Assembly: GCF_001442535.1 (NCBI RefSeq)
Contig: NZ_CP013141.1
Coordinates: forward strand, 4,118,517-4,182,516
From: Lysobacter antibioticus
Lineage (GTDB): Bacteria; Pseudomonadota; Gammaproteobacteria; Xanthomonadales; Xanthomonadaceae
DNA length: 64,000 bases
Reading direction: 5' to 3'
The position numbers and the translations under genes were made by a program. Positions 43,738 to 52,510 of the stretch are shown here, one piece after another; the first letter of the stretch is position 1, and the number at the start of each line of letters is the position of its first letter. The notes under the pieces were generated by a model. It had not been told where the DNA came from. It saw nothing but the letters and a program-made list of their open reading frames with translations, and ran no database searches.

Positions 43738-44193
43738 ATGACGCCCGCCATACGCCCGCTCGCCGCCGACGAAACCGCCGCCGTGCGCACCTTGTTGGCC
43801 GACAGCGGCCTGCCGATCGACGATCTGGCCAGCGCCGCGATCGAGTTCCGCGTCGCAGTCGACGAAAACCAGGCGATGCTCGGCGTGGTCGGCATCGAGG
43901 TATTCGATGAGGCCGGCCTGCTGCGCTCCCTTGCGGTCGAGCCACGGGCCCGCCACCGCGGCATCGGCGATGCCCTCGCTTCGTCGCTGGAAGCCGATGC
44001 GCGCGCACGCGGCCTGCGCCAATTGGTGCTGCTGACCCAGACCGCCGAAACTTTCTTCGCCCGCCGCGGCTACACCGTCATCGACCGGGCCGCCGCCCCG
44101 GCCGGCATCCAGCGCAGCGCGGAGTTCCGCTCGCTGTGCCCGGCCTCGGCGGTGTGCATGAGCTTGGTGCTCGAGCCGGCGCGGCTTGGTTGA
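43738..44193 (+). CDS. arsN2: GNAT N-acetyltransferase, ArsN2-like
   Basis: The product is 151 aa. ATG at 43738. LLRSLAVEPRARHRGIGDAL is the acetyl-CoA binding motif A (RxxGIG). The N-terminal region IRPLAADETAAVRTLLADSG and LVLLTQTAETFFARRGYTVI fit the ArsN2 type. Related ArsN1 enzymes acetylate phosphinothricin-like organoarsenicals (arsinothricin). ArsN2-like genes sit in ars operons next to arsC, sometimes fused to it. It is the third gene of the arsH-arsC-arsN2 run, 56 bp after arsC, and is probably under the same ArsR. Confidence 0.88.
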   Translation: MTPAIRPLAADETAAVRTLLADSGLPIDDLASAAIEFRVAVDENQAMLGVVGIEVFDEAGLLRSLAVEPRARHRGIGDALASSLEADARARGLRQLVLLTQTAETFFARRGYTVIDRAAAPAGIQRSAEFRSLCPASAVCMSLVLEPARLG

Positions 44194-44326
44194 CGCAGTG
44201 CGTCGGTAGCGTGCGGCCGGCAGGACCGTTTGAGAGCGATATCCGAGTACGCCATCGCGCCGGCGTCCGCATCTGGCCGCGGACTGCGTTAATCGAATGG
44301 GGCAGTACTGGAGATGGACCTCGGAT

Positions 44327-45004
44327 ATGGCGGGTTTGGAGCTGTTGGAAGCGCCGCGGACTGCGGCGGTCGGCCGGCCTTCGGCCGAAGCGGCGGTGTT
44401 GCAGTCGGCATCGACCGATGACGGATCGGCGCTCGGATCGGAAGAGGCCGGCGCCGAGGTAACGGCGCTGTTGCAGCGCTGGGGCGGGGGCGATGCCAAG
44501 GCGCTCGATGCTTTGCTGCCCTTGGTCTACGCCGATCTGCGTGCGATCGCGCGGCGCGAGCTGTATGGCCATCGCGGCCACGACACTTTGCAGCCGACGG
44601 CGCTGGTCAACGATGTGTTCTTGCGCCTGCTCGGCAGCGATCGGCCGCAGTGCCTGGGCAGTCGCGCGCATCTGTTCCATACCGCGGCGCGGATCATGCG
44701 GCAGTTGCTGGTCGACCGCGCCCGGCGCGCGGCGTGCGACAAGCACGGCGGTGCCTGGAAGCGCGACGATTTCGCCTGCGCGCTCGATCTGCCGATCCCG
44801 GAGCGCACCTTGCTGCCGGAACTCGACGTGGCGCTGGACGAATTAGCCAAACTCGACGCACGCATGGCCAAGGTGGTCGAACTGCGCTACTTCACCGGGC
44901 TCAGCGTGGCCGAAGTCGCGCGTTTGCTCGAGGTCGAGGAGCGCACGGTCTATCGCGATTGGGCCGCGGCCCGCGCCTGGCTGCGCGACCGTCTGTCAGA
45001 GTGA
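44327..45004 (+). CDS. ECF-like sigma factor of the TIGR02999/ECF43 type
   Basis: The product is 225 aa from ATG 44327; ATG at 44297 is the alternative. A long variable N terminus is followed by EVTALLQRWGGGDAKALDAL, YADLRAIARRELYGHRGHDT and LQPTALVNDVFLRLLGSDRP, which identify this group. Region 4 is LAKLDARMAKVVELRYFTGL and SVAEVARLLEVEERTVYRDW. These factors are typically encoded next to large Ser/Thr kinases and not to classical anti-sigma factors, exactly as here. The kinase probably switches it by phosphorylation; this is known for some related systems and inferred here. Confidence 0.92.
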   Translation: MAGLELLEAPRTAAVGRPSAEAAVLQSASTDDGSALGSEEAGAEVTALLQRWGGGDAKALDALLPLVYADLRAIARRELYGHRGHDTLQPTALVNDVFLRLLGSDRPQCLGSRAHLFHTAARIMRQLLVDRARRAACDKHGGAWKRDDFACALDLPIPERTLLPELDVALDELAKLDARMAKVVELRYFTGLSVAEVARLLEVEERTVYRDWAAARAWLRDRLSE

Positions 45005-45061
45005 TGGCAGCTTGAGGCGACGCTTCGCGTTGTCTTCAGCGACCCAAGCCAGAGTTTCAGC

Positions 45062-47593
45062 ATGACTCTCGACGAATCATCGTTAGAACGCCGCGCCCTG
45101 CAGTTGTTCCGTGGGGTGCTCGACGCCTCTTCCGCCGAACGCGAGCGCTTGCTCGGGCAGGCCTGTGCGGGCGACGAGGCGCTGCAGGCGCGGGTGCGAG
45201 CGCTGTTGGCGCAGGTCGAGGAGTCGGAAGCAGGCGTAGATCCAGGAACGTCACTGCCGCAAGGCGACGCGACCGGATTGCGGATCGGGCCCTACCGGTT
45301 GCTCGAACGGATCGGCCGTGGCGGCATGGGCGAGGTGTTCCGCGCCGCGCGCTGCGACGGCGCGTACGAGCGCGAGGTCGCGCTGAAACGTATCTGGAGC
45401 GGTTTTGCGCCGCTGGGAGCGAGCCCGTTGACCGAGCGCTTCCTGCGCGAACGCCAGGCGCTGGCGCGGCTGCAGCACACGGGCATCGCCCAGTTGTACG
45501 ACGGCGGCGTCACTGAGACAGGCCAGCCGTGGTTCGCGATGGAGCTCGTTCGCGGCGAACCGATCACCCGCTGGTGCGCGGCGCGCGCGGCAACGATCGA
45601 GCAGCGGGTCGAACTCGTGCAGCAGGTTTGCGCGGCGATCGACTTCGCCCACCGCGCCTTGATCGTGCATCGCGATCTCAAGCCGGCGAACGTGCTGGTC
45701 GACGAGGCCGGGCAAGCCAAGCTGCTCGACTTCGGCATCGCCAAATGGCTCGACGATGCCGACGCCGAGCAGACCCAGGCCCTGGCGATGACGCCGGCCT
45801 GGGCCGCGCCGGAGCAGCGCGAGGGCCGCGCGGTCACCACCGCGACCGATGTCTATCAGCTGGGCATGTTGCTGCGGGTGCTGCTGTCCGACGATCTGCC
45901 GGCGCTCGGGCAGGCGTCGCCGCGGCTCGCGTCCGCGTACGAGGCGCTGCGCAAGCGCGATGCTTCGGCGGCGCAGCGAGTCGCGCACGAGCGGGCGACC
46001 ACGCCGGAACGCTTGCTGGCGCGCTTGCGCGGCGATCTCGACTGTATCGTCGCTCAAGCGACGGCGCAGGCGCCGCAGCAGCGCTATCGCAGCGCCGCGG
46101 CCCTGGCCGACGACCTGCAACGCTGGCTGGAGAAACGGCCGGTGCACGCGCGCGGCGAAGACCGGGCCTATCGGTGGCGGCGCGCGGCGCAGCGGCACTG
46201 GCCGGCCTTGACCACCGCGGCGGCGGCGCTGGTCCTGGCCAGCGGCATGGCTTTCTATCATTTCGCCCGGCTCGGCGATGAGCTGCAGCGCACCCGCGTC
46301 GCCCGCGACGAGGCCACCGCGGCGCAGACCAAGGCCGAGGCGCAGCGCGGCCAGGCCGAAGCGACCGCCGAGTACTTCGTGGATCTGTTCAAACAGGCGC
46401 GGCCGCGCGAGACCACCAGCGGCGAAGTGTCGGCGCGGGCCTTGATGGCGGCCAGTCTCGAGGAGTTGCTGGCCGATCGTAAGCGCGACCCACTGGTGCG
46501 TGCCTCGTTGCTGGCGGCGAACGGGCGCGCGGCCAGCTACCTCGGTCGCGACGCGGACGCCGAACGCGCCGCCGGCGCAGCCATTGCGTTGTGGCAGGCG
46601 CATCCGCAGGCGGATCAGGAAACCCTGGCCAAGACCCGGTTGCTCAGGGCCGGGTATCTGCATCATCTGCAACGGCCCGAAGAAGCGCAGCGCGAGCTGG
46701 ATCAAGCCGTTGCGCTGGCCGCGCGCATCGCGCCGCGCGATCCCGACCTGCGTACCAGCCTGCAACTGTGGCGCGCCAACCTGGCCGGCGAGCGCGAAGA
46801 CGCCGCGACGATACGCGACGCCTACGAGCAGGTGCTGCGCCTGACCGAGCATTCGCTGCAGCGTCGCTTGGCCTGCCGCTCGCACTACGCCGGGCTCGGC
46901 AATCTGGCCATGCTCGATATCGACGAGGGGCGTCCGGCCGATGCCGAGCGGCGTCTGCGCCGCGCGCTGGCCATGATCGGCCCCTGCGGCATCAGCGACC
47001 ACGCGGACGGCCTGATATTGCGCCGCGTCCTCGCCGTCGCCTTGATCGATCAGGCGCGGTTGGGCGAAGCGCGAACTCTGATGGCCGCCGCGCTCGAAGA
47101 ATCGCGTGCGCATTTCGGCGCGACCGATTCCTTCCTCGCCCACGCCTTGTTCGTGCAGGCCCTGCTCGAGGTGATCGAGCGGCGGCCGGCGGCGGCGCAG
47201 AAGCTGCTGGCCGAGGTCGCGCGTATCGACGATGTGATGCTGCCGCCTTCCAGCCCAATGCGTTATTCGCGCACCGGGCTGGGGGCGCTCTCGCTGATTG
47301 CACAGGCCGATCATCTCGCCGCCGACAAAAGCGCAATAGATACCGCGCTGCGCGGTGCGGTCAAGGCGCTGCGACCGATCGTCCAAGCCGACGGCAGCGC
47401 GTTGCGCTCGGGTTCGCTCAACGAGCGCGCCAGCGGGCATTTCCATGCTCTGGCACTGGCCTATGCGCAATGCCGGCTCGATTCATCGAGCGGCAACCGC
47501 GAGGCCTTCGTAGTGGCGCGTGCCGCCGCCGGCGCCATGCGCCCATGGCGTACCCGCATCAGCCGAGACTGGGGCCAGCGCTGCGGCGTGTAA
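45062..47593 (+). CDS. Receptor-like Ser/Thr protein kinase with TPR-like tail
   Basis: The product is 843 aa. A short N-terminal helical region (about 1-65) precedes a Pkn2-type kinase domain: glycine loop GRGGMG (85-90), VALKRI with Lys109, HRDLKPANVL (203-212) and DFG (223-225), then AAPEQREG as the APE region. A membrane helix at about 379-402 (WPALTTAAAALVLASGMAFY) is followed by a coiled stretch and about 400 residues of TPR-like helices rich in Ala, Leu and Glu. It starts 57 bp after the sigma gene stop. It should phosphorylate the sigma factor or another partner in response to a signal read by the extracytoplasmic TPR part. Confidence 0.93.
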   Translation: MTLDESSLERRALQLFRGVLDASSAERERLLGQACAGDEALQARVRALLAQVEESEAGVDPGTSLPQGDATGLRIGPYRLLERIGRGGMGEVFRAARCDGAYEREVALKRIWSGFAPLGASPLTERFLRERQALARLQHTGIAQLYDGGVTETGQPWFAMELVRGEPITRWCAARAATIEQRVELVQQVCAAIDFAHRALIVHRDLKPANVLVDEAGQAKLLDFGIAKWLDDADAEQTQALAMTPAWAAPEQREGRAVTTATDVYQLGMLLRVLLSDDLPALGQASPRLASAYEALRKRDASAAQRVAHERATTPERLLARLRGDLDCIVAQATAQAPQQRYRSAAALADDLQRWLEKRPVHARGEDRAYRWRRAAQRHWPALTTAAAALVLASGMAFYHFARLGDELQRTRVARDEATAAQTKAEAQRGQAEATAEYFVDLFKQARPRETTSGEVSARALMAASLEELLADRKRDPLVRASLLAANGRAASYLGRDADAERAAGAAIALWQAHPQADQETLAKTRLLRAGYLHHLQRPEEAQRELDQAVALAARIAPRDPDLRTSLQLWRANLAGEREDAATIRDAYEQVLRLTEHSLQRRLACRSHYAGLGNLAMLDIDEGRPADAERRLRRALAMIGPCGISDHADGLILRRVLAVALIDQARLGEARTLMAAALEESRAHFGATDSFLAHALFVQALLEVIERRPAAAQKLLAEVARIDDVMLPPSSPMRYSRTGLGALSLIAQADHLAADKSAIDTALRGAVKALRPIVQADGSALRSGSLNERASGHFHALALAYAQCRLDSSSGNREAFVVARAAAGAMRPWRTRISRDWGQRCGV

Positions 47594-47913
47594 GGGCGCG
47601 GCGCCCGGGTGCGCCGAGCGATGGATTCGGCATCCTCGTGCGCATGCGTCGCTGACCGCGCTGCAGGCATCGGCCTGCCGGGTCTATCCACTGCGCCATT
47701 CTCATTCGGCGCAGGTGCGGCCGGACGGCGTCGTTCCGACGCGACGATGGATGGGGCGGCAACCGCCATGTCAGGTTCCGCAGCCTCCTCTCGTACCCCT
47801 GTATGCCACCGACGTGGCATCCCTCGCTCAGGTATCGGGTCGTAACGGACTGCGACGACGCAACGGCTACGCATTCGCATCGAACACCGCTGCCTTCCAT
47901 CAGGAGTTTCACC
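47594..47913. other. Intergenic region without a recognised gene
   Basis: This is 320 bp between the kinase and the secreted protein. The longest frames (47609-47845 and 47803 onwards) are shadows or N-terminal extensions lacking a ribosome-binding site. A GGCATC-rich promoter region may be present but I could not define boxes. Confidence 0.45.
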
Positions 47914-49695
47914 ATGCAGCTCATCTTCCATCGCAAACCCCGGCGGCGCCTGCCGCTGTTGTCGACCGCGCTCGGCGCGCTGTCGCTCGCTTTCGCCGCG
48001 AGCGCTTTACCCGCTACGGCCGCGGTCGGTCCGGCATCGGTCGTGCAAGGCCGCACCAACACGCTCGCCTCGTTCGGCCCGACTGTTTATTCGGACGGCC
48101 TGCAGCGCCAGTACCTGGTCAAGAACGGCCGCGTCTACAAGCGCACCGAACCCAACTGGAACACCTGGGAGAACATCAGTGCCGCCTTCGAGGGCGTGCC
48201 CCAGTTGCCCCTCGGCGAGAACACCTCGTTCGACGTCGAGCTGTACCGCGACGGCTTGCACCGGCAGTTCCTGACTCGCGGCGGCCATGTCTATCGGCGC
48301 ATCCAGACCGGCATAGATCAATGGGGTCTGTGGGAAAACATCGATGCGGCCTTCCCGGGCACGGGCAGCGAGCCGATCAGCTCGTTTTCGGTGGCGGTGT
48401 ATGCCGATGGTCTGCAGCGCCAGTTCGTGGTGCGCGGCGGGCAGGTGTTCCGCCGCACCCAGACCGCGAGCGGCGGCTGGCCGGCGTGGGAAGACATCAC
48501 TTCGGTGTTCTCGGGCGCGGGCAGTTCCGAGGCAACCATCACCGCTTTTCACGTCGCACTTTATAACGACGGCAAGCTGCGCCAGTTCGTGACCCGCGGC
48601 GACCAGGTCTACCGGCGTACCGAGCCGAACTGGAACACCTGGGAAGACATCTCGTCGTTGTTCGATGGCGTCGGCCGCTCCGCCGACCCGCGCGTCGACG
48701 ATCCGATCCACAAGCGGGTGATGGTGATCGAGTTCAACCCGACCATCCAAAGCATGAACAACCAGCGCCTGAGCCAGGCGAAAGGCTGGTACGACCCGCG
48801 CGTGCTGGAACAGCAGTACATCCAGTTCCTCGAACAAGCCAGCGGCCAGGTGGTGCAGTACTCGATCGCCAAGCATGTGTTCGTCGATGCGTTTGCGCCA
48901 CGCACCCAGAACCCGATCTACAGCGAAGCCACCTACCTGAAGTGTCTCGCCGACGAGCCAGACACCTGCCCGCGGCAGAACGATTTCGACTACGTCAGCG
49001 TGCTGCGCCAGTACGGCGTGTGCGAGAAGGCCAACGCCGGCGAAATCGACGAGTTGTGGCTATGGGGCGGGCCATACTTCGGCTACTTCGAAGCCAATAT
49101 GGCCGGGCCCGGCGCGTTCTGGACCAACGGCGATCCGATCCCGCCCCAGCTCAGCACCTGCCAGGTCAAACTCAACATCATGGGTTTCAACTACGAGCGC
49201 GAGCCGGAGCGAATGCTGGAGGACATGGGGCATCGCGTCGAAGGCACCATGAAGCATCGCTTCGGCCGTTGGGCGAACAGTCCGCCGGCACCCCCGTCGA
49301 CGATGTTCCCGCCCGATGCCAACTTGCTCGAACGCTTCACCGCGCGCGGCTTCGATGCCACCACCGCGGCCTGCGGCAACATCCACGGCAGCCTCAACAC
49401 GCCACAGTACGATCCCGGCAACCGCTGGGGCTACGACTTCACCAACGGCCATTACGAGTACAACACCTGCGACGATTGGGAGAACTATCCGAACCTGAGC
49501 CCCGGCGCGACCACGCTCAACAACTGCACCAAGTGGGGCGGGCCGCGTTGCACCTTCCCGGACGGCTATCGCGCGGCCGATCGCGGCTGGCATTTGTACT
49601 GGCTCGGCAAGGTGCCGAACTTCGTCGGCAGCCATCTCGGCGTGCAGAACAACTGGTGGTGGTACGTGATGGATTGGGACGTGGTGGCGCCTTAA
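47914..49695 (+). CDS. Secreted protein with four beta-propeller-like repeats and an unknown C-terminal domain
   Basis: The product is 593 aa; the family is not recognised. ATG at 47914 follows CAGGAG. A signal peptide ends near residue 37 (LSLAFAASALPATAA). Four repeats of about 52 residues follow (about 55-94, 106-150, 157-202, 211-253), each with the pattern Y-x-DGLxRQF-x(2)-RGGxVxRR and a later W-x(2)-WE(D/N)I. They resemble propeller or lectin-like blades. From about 265 to 593 lies a separate domain with KRVMVIEFNPTIQSMN, EIDELWLWGGPYFGYFEANM and EDMGHRVEGTMKHRFG, whose His and Glu could be metal or catalytic residues, and with Cys pairs. It may be a carbohydrate-binding or peptidase-like exoprotein. 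Confidence 0.65.
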   Translation: MQLIFHRKPRRRLPLLSTALGALSLAFAASALPATAAVGPASVVQGRTNTLASFGPTVYSDGLQRQYLVKNGRVYKRTEPNWNTWENISAAFEGVPQLPLGENTSFDVELYRDGLHRQFLTRGGHVYRRIQTGIDQWGLWENIDAAFPGTGSEPISSFSVAVYADGLQRQFVVRGGQVFRRTQTASGGWPAWEDITSVFSGAGSSEATITAFHVALYNDGKLRQFVTRGDQVYRRTEPNWNTWEDISSLFDGVGRSADPRVDDPIHKRVMVIEFNPTIQSMNNQRLSQAKGWYDPRVLEQQYIQFLEQASGQVVQYSIAKHVFVDAFAPRTQNPIYSEATYLKCLADEPDTCPRQNDFDYVSVLRQYGVCEKANAGEIDELWLWGGPYFGYFEANMAGPGAFWTNGDPIPPQLSTCQVKLNIMGFNYEREPERMLEDMGHRVEGTMKHRFGRWANSPPAPPSTMFPPDANLLERFTARGFDATTAACGNIHGSLNTPQYDPGNRWGYDFTNGHYEYNTCDDWENYPNLSPGATTLNNCTKWGGPRCTFPDGYRAADRGWHLYWLGKVPNFVGSHLGVQNNWWWYVMDWDVVAP

Positions 49696-49724
49696 GCGCG
49701 GCACCTGGGCGCGCCATCGAAGCG

Positions 49725-49750
49725 ACGGGCGGGGCGCGAGCCCCGCCCGT
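49725..49750. terminator. Terminator-like hairpin after the secreted repeat protein
   Basis: ACGGGCGGGGC, loop GCGA, GCCCCGCCCGT is a perfect 11-bp stem 29 bp after the stop codon, followed by TCGTCGTT. It lies between convergent genes. Confidence 0.65.
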
Positions 49751-49786
49751 TCGTCGTTATGGCGGTCGCAATCGCTTGCGCAAGCG

Positions 49787-50200
49787 TTAATCCGTCGATC
49801 GATCGACCCGCGTCGCCAGCTTCTTCGGCGCCAGCACGCAATAACTCTCGCTCAGCAGGTCGGCAACCTCGTCCCAATCGGTGTGCCCATCGATCGTCAT
49901 GCCGACGATGTTCGGAAACCACACCGGCCGGAAGAACGGCGCACGTTTGAAGCGTGGCGCATCGGCGCGCGGCAAGGGCAAACGGAAGGTCAGCACCGTC
50001 GCCGGCCCGTCGCTGCCCGCGGCTTGCGCATAGGCTGGCGGCCAGCCCGTGGCGATCGTCAGCACATGGGCGAAGTTCTTCTTGCCGATCATCCAGCGTG
50101 TGCCGACCCAGGCCCGCTCTTCATGGGCCTCGGGCAGGCCGAGGCAGATCGACGAGAGTCGCAGGACGATCTCGGCGGAAACCTCGGGGTGGTCGGCCAT
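49787..50200 (-). CDS. MmcQ/YjbR family protein
   Basis: The product is 137 aa, with the single double-wing (CyaY-like) domain of MmcQ/YjbR proteins. SSICLGLPEAHEERAWVGTR is the family start, WMIGKKNFAHVLTIATGWPP the conserved core, and TIDGHTDWDEVADLLSESYC the C-terminal end. YjbR-type proteins bind DNA weakly or are of unknown role; no function has been proved. ATG at 50200 follows GGACCGAGCC. It is on the same strand as the unknown gene upstream but they are separated by about 107 bp. Confidence 0.88.
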   Translation of the reverse strand: MADHPEVSAEIVLRLSSICLGLPEAHEERAWVGTRWMIGKKNFAHVLTIATGWPPAYAQAAGSDGPATVLTFRLPLPRADAPRFKRAPFFRPVWFPNIVGMTIDGHTDWDEVADLLSESYCVLAPKKLATRVDRSTD

Positions 50201-50307
50201 GGCTCGGTCCAGCGCAGCGGAGGCGTATCGGAGTTTGCCAGTTCCGCCGCCAAGCGGGCCATCGACCGCCGCCGGATAGCAGCGGCCTGCGAGCGGCGAT
50301 GCCGCCT

Positions 50308-51126
50308 TCAGCCATAAACGATCGCCACGATCCCGTTCGGATTGGAGACCTGCTGCACCATTACCCCGGTGACCTTCGCCTCGTAGAACACCTCGCGCAG
50401 CGGCGCGTGATTGCGGTCGTCGAAACCCGGCGCGATGCCCCGGTCCTGGGCGTAGTACTGGCAGTACATGGGCGGCGGATCATCTTCCTTGCGCTGCGTG
50501 GTCACGGCGATGTAGAAGCCTTCCAGCGATTGATAGCCCACGCCGCCGAACACGGTGAAACCGACGCAGTCGTAGTTCTTCTTGTCGACCGGGTTCATGA
50601 TCGATTTGGCCGCGGGTATCGTCGTCGACAGCGGCAGCATGTTGGCTATGCCGTTTGGGCCGAAGCGGAAGTTGATGTTTTCCAGGTCGGTGGCTGCGGT
50701 GTTGAACAGCAGGCCCTGCAGATGCAGCTTGATGTCGAACAGCTCGATCAGGTCCAGCACCAATGTGTACAGGCTGATGCCGATGCCGATCTCGGTCGAC
50801 GCCGCGCCGGCGATGCCTTCGATCAGGTCGGTGGCGAAACTGTTGCCCGGGTCGTTGGGGTTGCTGGGGATGTCGGGCAGGGTGAATTCCCGCGTCGAGA
50901 TGATGCCGGTCGTGTCCTGGTAAGCCCGCAATAGAGCCATCACATCCGCGTGCGGATGCAGTCCTTGCTTGAATGCCTTATGCGCCGCGGTCATGTTGGT
51001 TAGGAAGCTCGTCACCGCGCCGGGCGCCGTGTGCGGGTTCTTCAAACCCTCGCTCAGCGCTTTGAAGGCCGCACTGTCCTTTCGGACCCAGGTGACATGC
51101 GAGTACTGGCAATCCGGATAGCTCAT
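50308..51126 (-). CDS. Unknown 272-aa protein
   Basis: No family is recognised. ATG at 51126 has AAGGA upstream; the frame is open to 51423 but without a site. The protein has no signal peptide and only one moderately hydrophobic stretch (ASTEIGIGISLYTLVLDLIE at about 135-155). The rest has an even, structured composition with a conserved-looking end (YYAQDRGIAPGFDDRNHAPL, then VFYEAKVTGVMVQQVSNPNG). A Cys and Trp pair near the N terminus (PDCQYSHVTWVRKD) is also present. It could be a lone secreted or cytosolic protein induced under some condition; there is no context. Confidence 0.6.
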   Translation of the reverse strand: MSYPDCQYSHVTWVRKDSAAFKALSEGLKNPHTAPGAVTSFLTNMTAAHKAFKQGLHPHADVMALLRAYQDTTGIISTREFTLPDIPSNPNDPGNSFATDLIEGIAGAASTEIGIGISLYTLVLDLIELFDIKLHLQGLLFNTAATDLENINFRFGPNGIANMLPLSTTIPAAKSIMNPVDKKNYDCVGFTVFGGVGYQSLEGFYIAVTTQRKEDDPPPMYCQYYAQDRGIAPGFDDRNHAPLREVFYEAKVTGVMVQQVSNPNGIVAIVYG

Positions 51127-51436
51127 GGTCGTGTCCTTCTGGGGGGTGGCAGGGCGAGGCGAAGCGCTCGACGCGCTGTGCGAACGCGGTGGCTGGCGGG
51201 TCGGATCTGAGCGTGGTCGCCGCGCGCAAGACGGGTGTCCTCGTGCAACAGGTCGGCCTTCGTCGCCCCGGATAAACGCTCCCCAACGTTTCCAACAGGC
51301 CGGCGGCACGGCTTCGAGCGGGTTAACGGGGTGGGCTGCGGCAAGCGGCCAATCGGGCCATGCTGCGAACGCGGATGCACCGGAATGGGCCTGCGTCGCC
51401 ACGCCTGTCGCGGCTCTCGCCAACGACGCCGGCGCT
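51127..51436. other. Intergenic region upstream of glnL
   Basis: About 310 bp between the unknown gene and glnL. It holds only shadow frames. It should contain promoters for both divergent genes; the NtrC-like site is at its right end. Confidence 0.45.
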
Positions 51437-51455
51437 TTGCACTAGTATGGTGCAA
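51437..51455 (+). promoter_or_regulatory. NtrC-like binding site overlapping the glnL start codon
   Basis: TGCACTA-GTA-TGGTGCA (51438-51454) differs from the consensus TGCACCA-N3-TGGTGCA by one base in the left arm, with flanking T and A extending the dyad. The last A is the first base of the glnL ATG at 51455. Binding here would block glnL expression, which fits NtrC autorepression of ntrBC. Confidence 0.8.
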
Positions 51456-52510
51456 TGCCCTCCGATCCCCTGCCCACGCCGGACCTCAGCCTAGACAGCC
51501 TGACCACGCCGATGGCCTGGAGCGACCCGGCCGGGGCGATCGTCGGCTGCAATACGGCGTTCTCGCGCTGGTTCGGGATCGGGGCGCGGCGCCTGCTGGG
51601 CTGGACCCTGGCCGGGCTGGATGCCGGCGACGGCCGCCTGGCCTTGGCTCTGACCCGCCAGGGCGGCGACGAGGCGCCACTGCGGATGCGCCGCATGCGT
51701 CTGCGTTATGCCGACGGCGAGGACCGCTTCGCCGACCTGTGGCTGAGTCGCCGCGACGACGGCGGCTGGCTGCTGGAGGCGCACCCGGTCGACGAGTTTC
51801 CCGGCGACGACCCGGCGCTGCTGCTGCCGTCGGCGCTGTCGGCGTCGCTGAAGGGCCTGGCCCACGAGCTGCGCAATCCCTTGGCCGGGCTCAAGGGCGC
51901 TTCGCAGTTGCTGGCGCGCCGGGCCGAGGACAGCGAGTCGCGCGAACTGATCGAGCTGATCGACAGCGAGGTCGAGCGCCTGACCGAACTGGTCGACCGC
52001 CTGCTGACGCCGTCGCCGCCGCGACCGCATGCCTTGCTCAACATCCATGCCGTGCTCGAACGCGTGCTGCGCCTGGCCGAAGCCGATGCCGGCTGGGCGG
52101 TGCGGCTGGTGCGCGACTACGACCCCAGCCTGCCGGAGTTCGCCGGCGACGCCGACCGCCTGATGCAGGCGGTGTGGAACCTGGTGCGCAACGCGATCGA
52201 GGCCAAGGCGACCCACGTCAATCTGCGCACGCGCATCGAGCGCGGGGTGCGCATCGCCGACACCGTGCATCCGATCGCGCTGCGCCTGGAGATCATCGAC
52301 GACGGCCACGGCGTGCCCGACGAATTGGCCGAGCAGTTGTTCCTGCCGCTGGTGTCGGGCCGCGCCGAAGGCAGCGGCCTGGGCCTGGCCTTGGCCCAGC
52401 AAGTCTCGCGCGAGCACCGCGGTTCGCTGGCCTACCGTTCGCGCCCGGGGCACACCGTATTCACGCTGTTGTTGCCGATGCAGATCGAACAGGAAGAGGA
52501 GGCGACATGA
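51455..52510 (+). CDS. glnL: Nitrogen regulation sensor kinase NtrB (GlnL)
   Basis: The product is 351 aa, the NtrB size. It phosphorylates and dephosphorylates NtrC in response to PII and nitrogen status. The PAS domain spans about 15-110 (PMAWSDPAGAIVGCNTAFSR). The H box is LKGLAHELRNPLAGLKGASQ with His137, and the N and G boxes are NLVRNAIEAKATHVNLRTRI, DDGHGVPDELAEQLFLPLVS and GRAEGSGLGLALAQQVSREH. The stop TGA overlaps the glnG start as ATGA. No glnA or glnK lies upstream in this window. Confidence 0.95.
   Translation: MPSDPLPTPDLSLDSLTTPMAWSDPAGAIVGCNTAFSRWFGIGARRLLGWTLAGLDAGDGRLALALTRQGGDEAPLRMRRMRLRYADGEDRFADLWLSRRDDGGWLLEAHPVDEFPGDDPALLLPSALSASLKGLAHELRNPLAGLKGASQLLARRAEDSESRELIELIDSEVERLTELVDRLLTPSPPRPHALLNIHAVLERVLRLAEADAGWAVRLVRDYDPSLPEFAGDADRLMQAVWNLVRNAIEAKATHVNLRTRIERGVRIADTVHPIALRLEIIDDGHGVPDELAEQLFLPLVSGRAEGSGLGLALAQQVSREHRGSLAYRSRPGHTVFTLLLPMQIEQEEEAT

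Noticed and set aside
45251..47470. 739-codon minus-strand frame over the kinase
   Set aside because: Shadow; the plus frame has every kinase motif.
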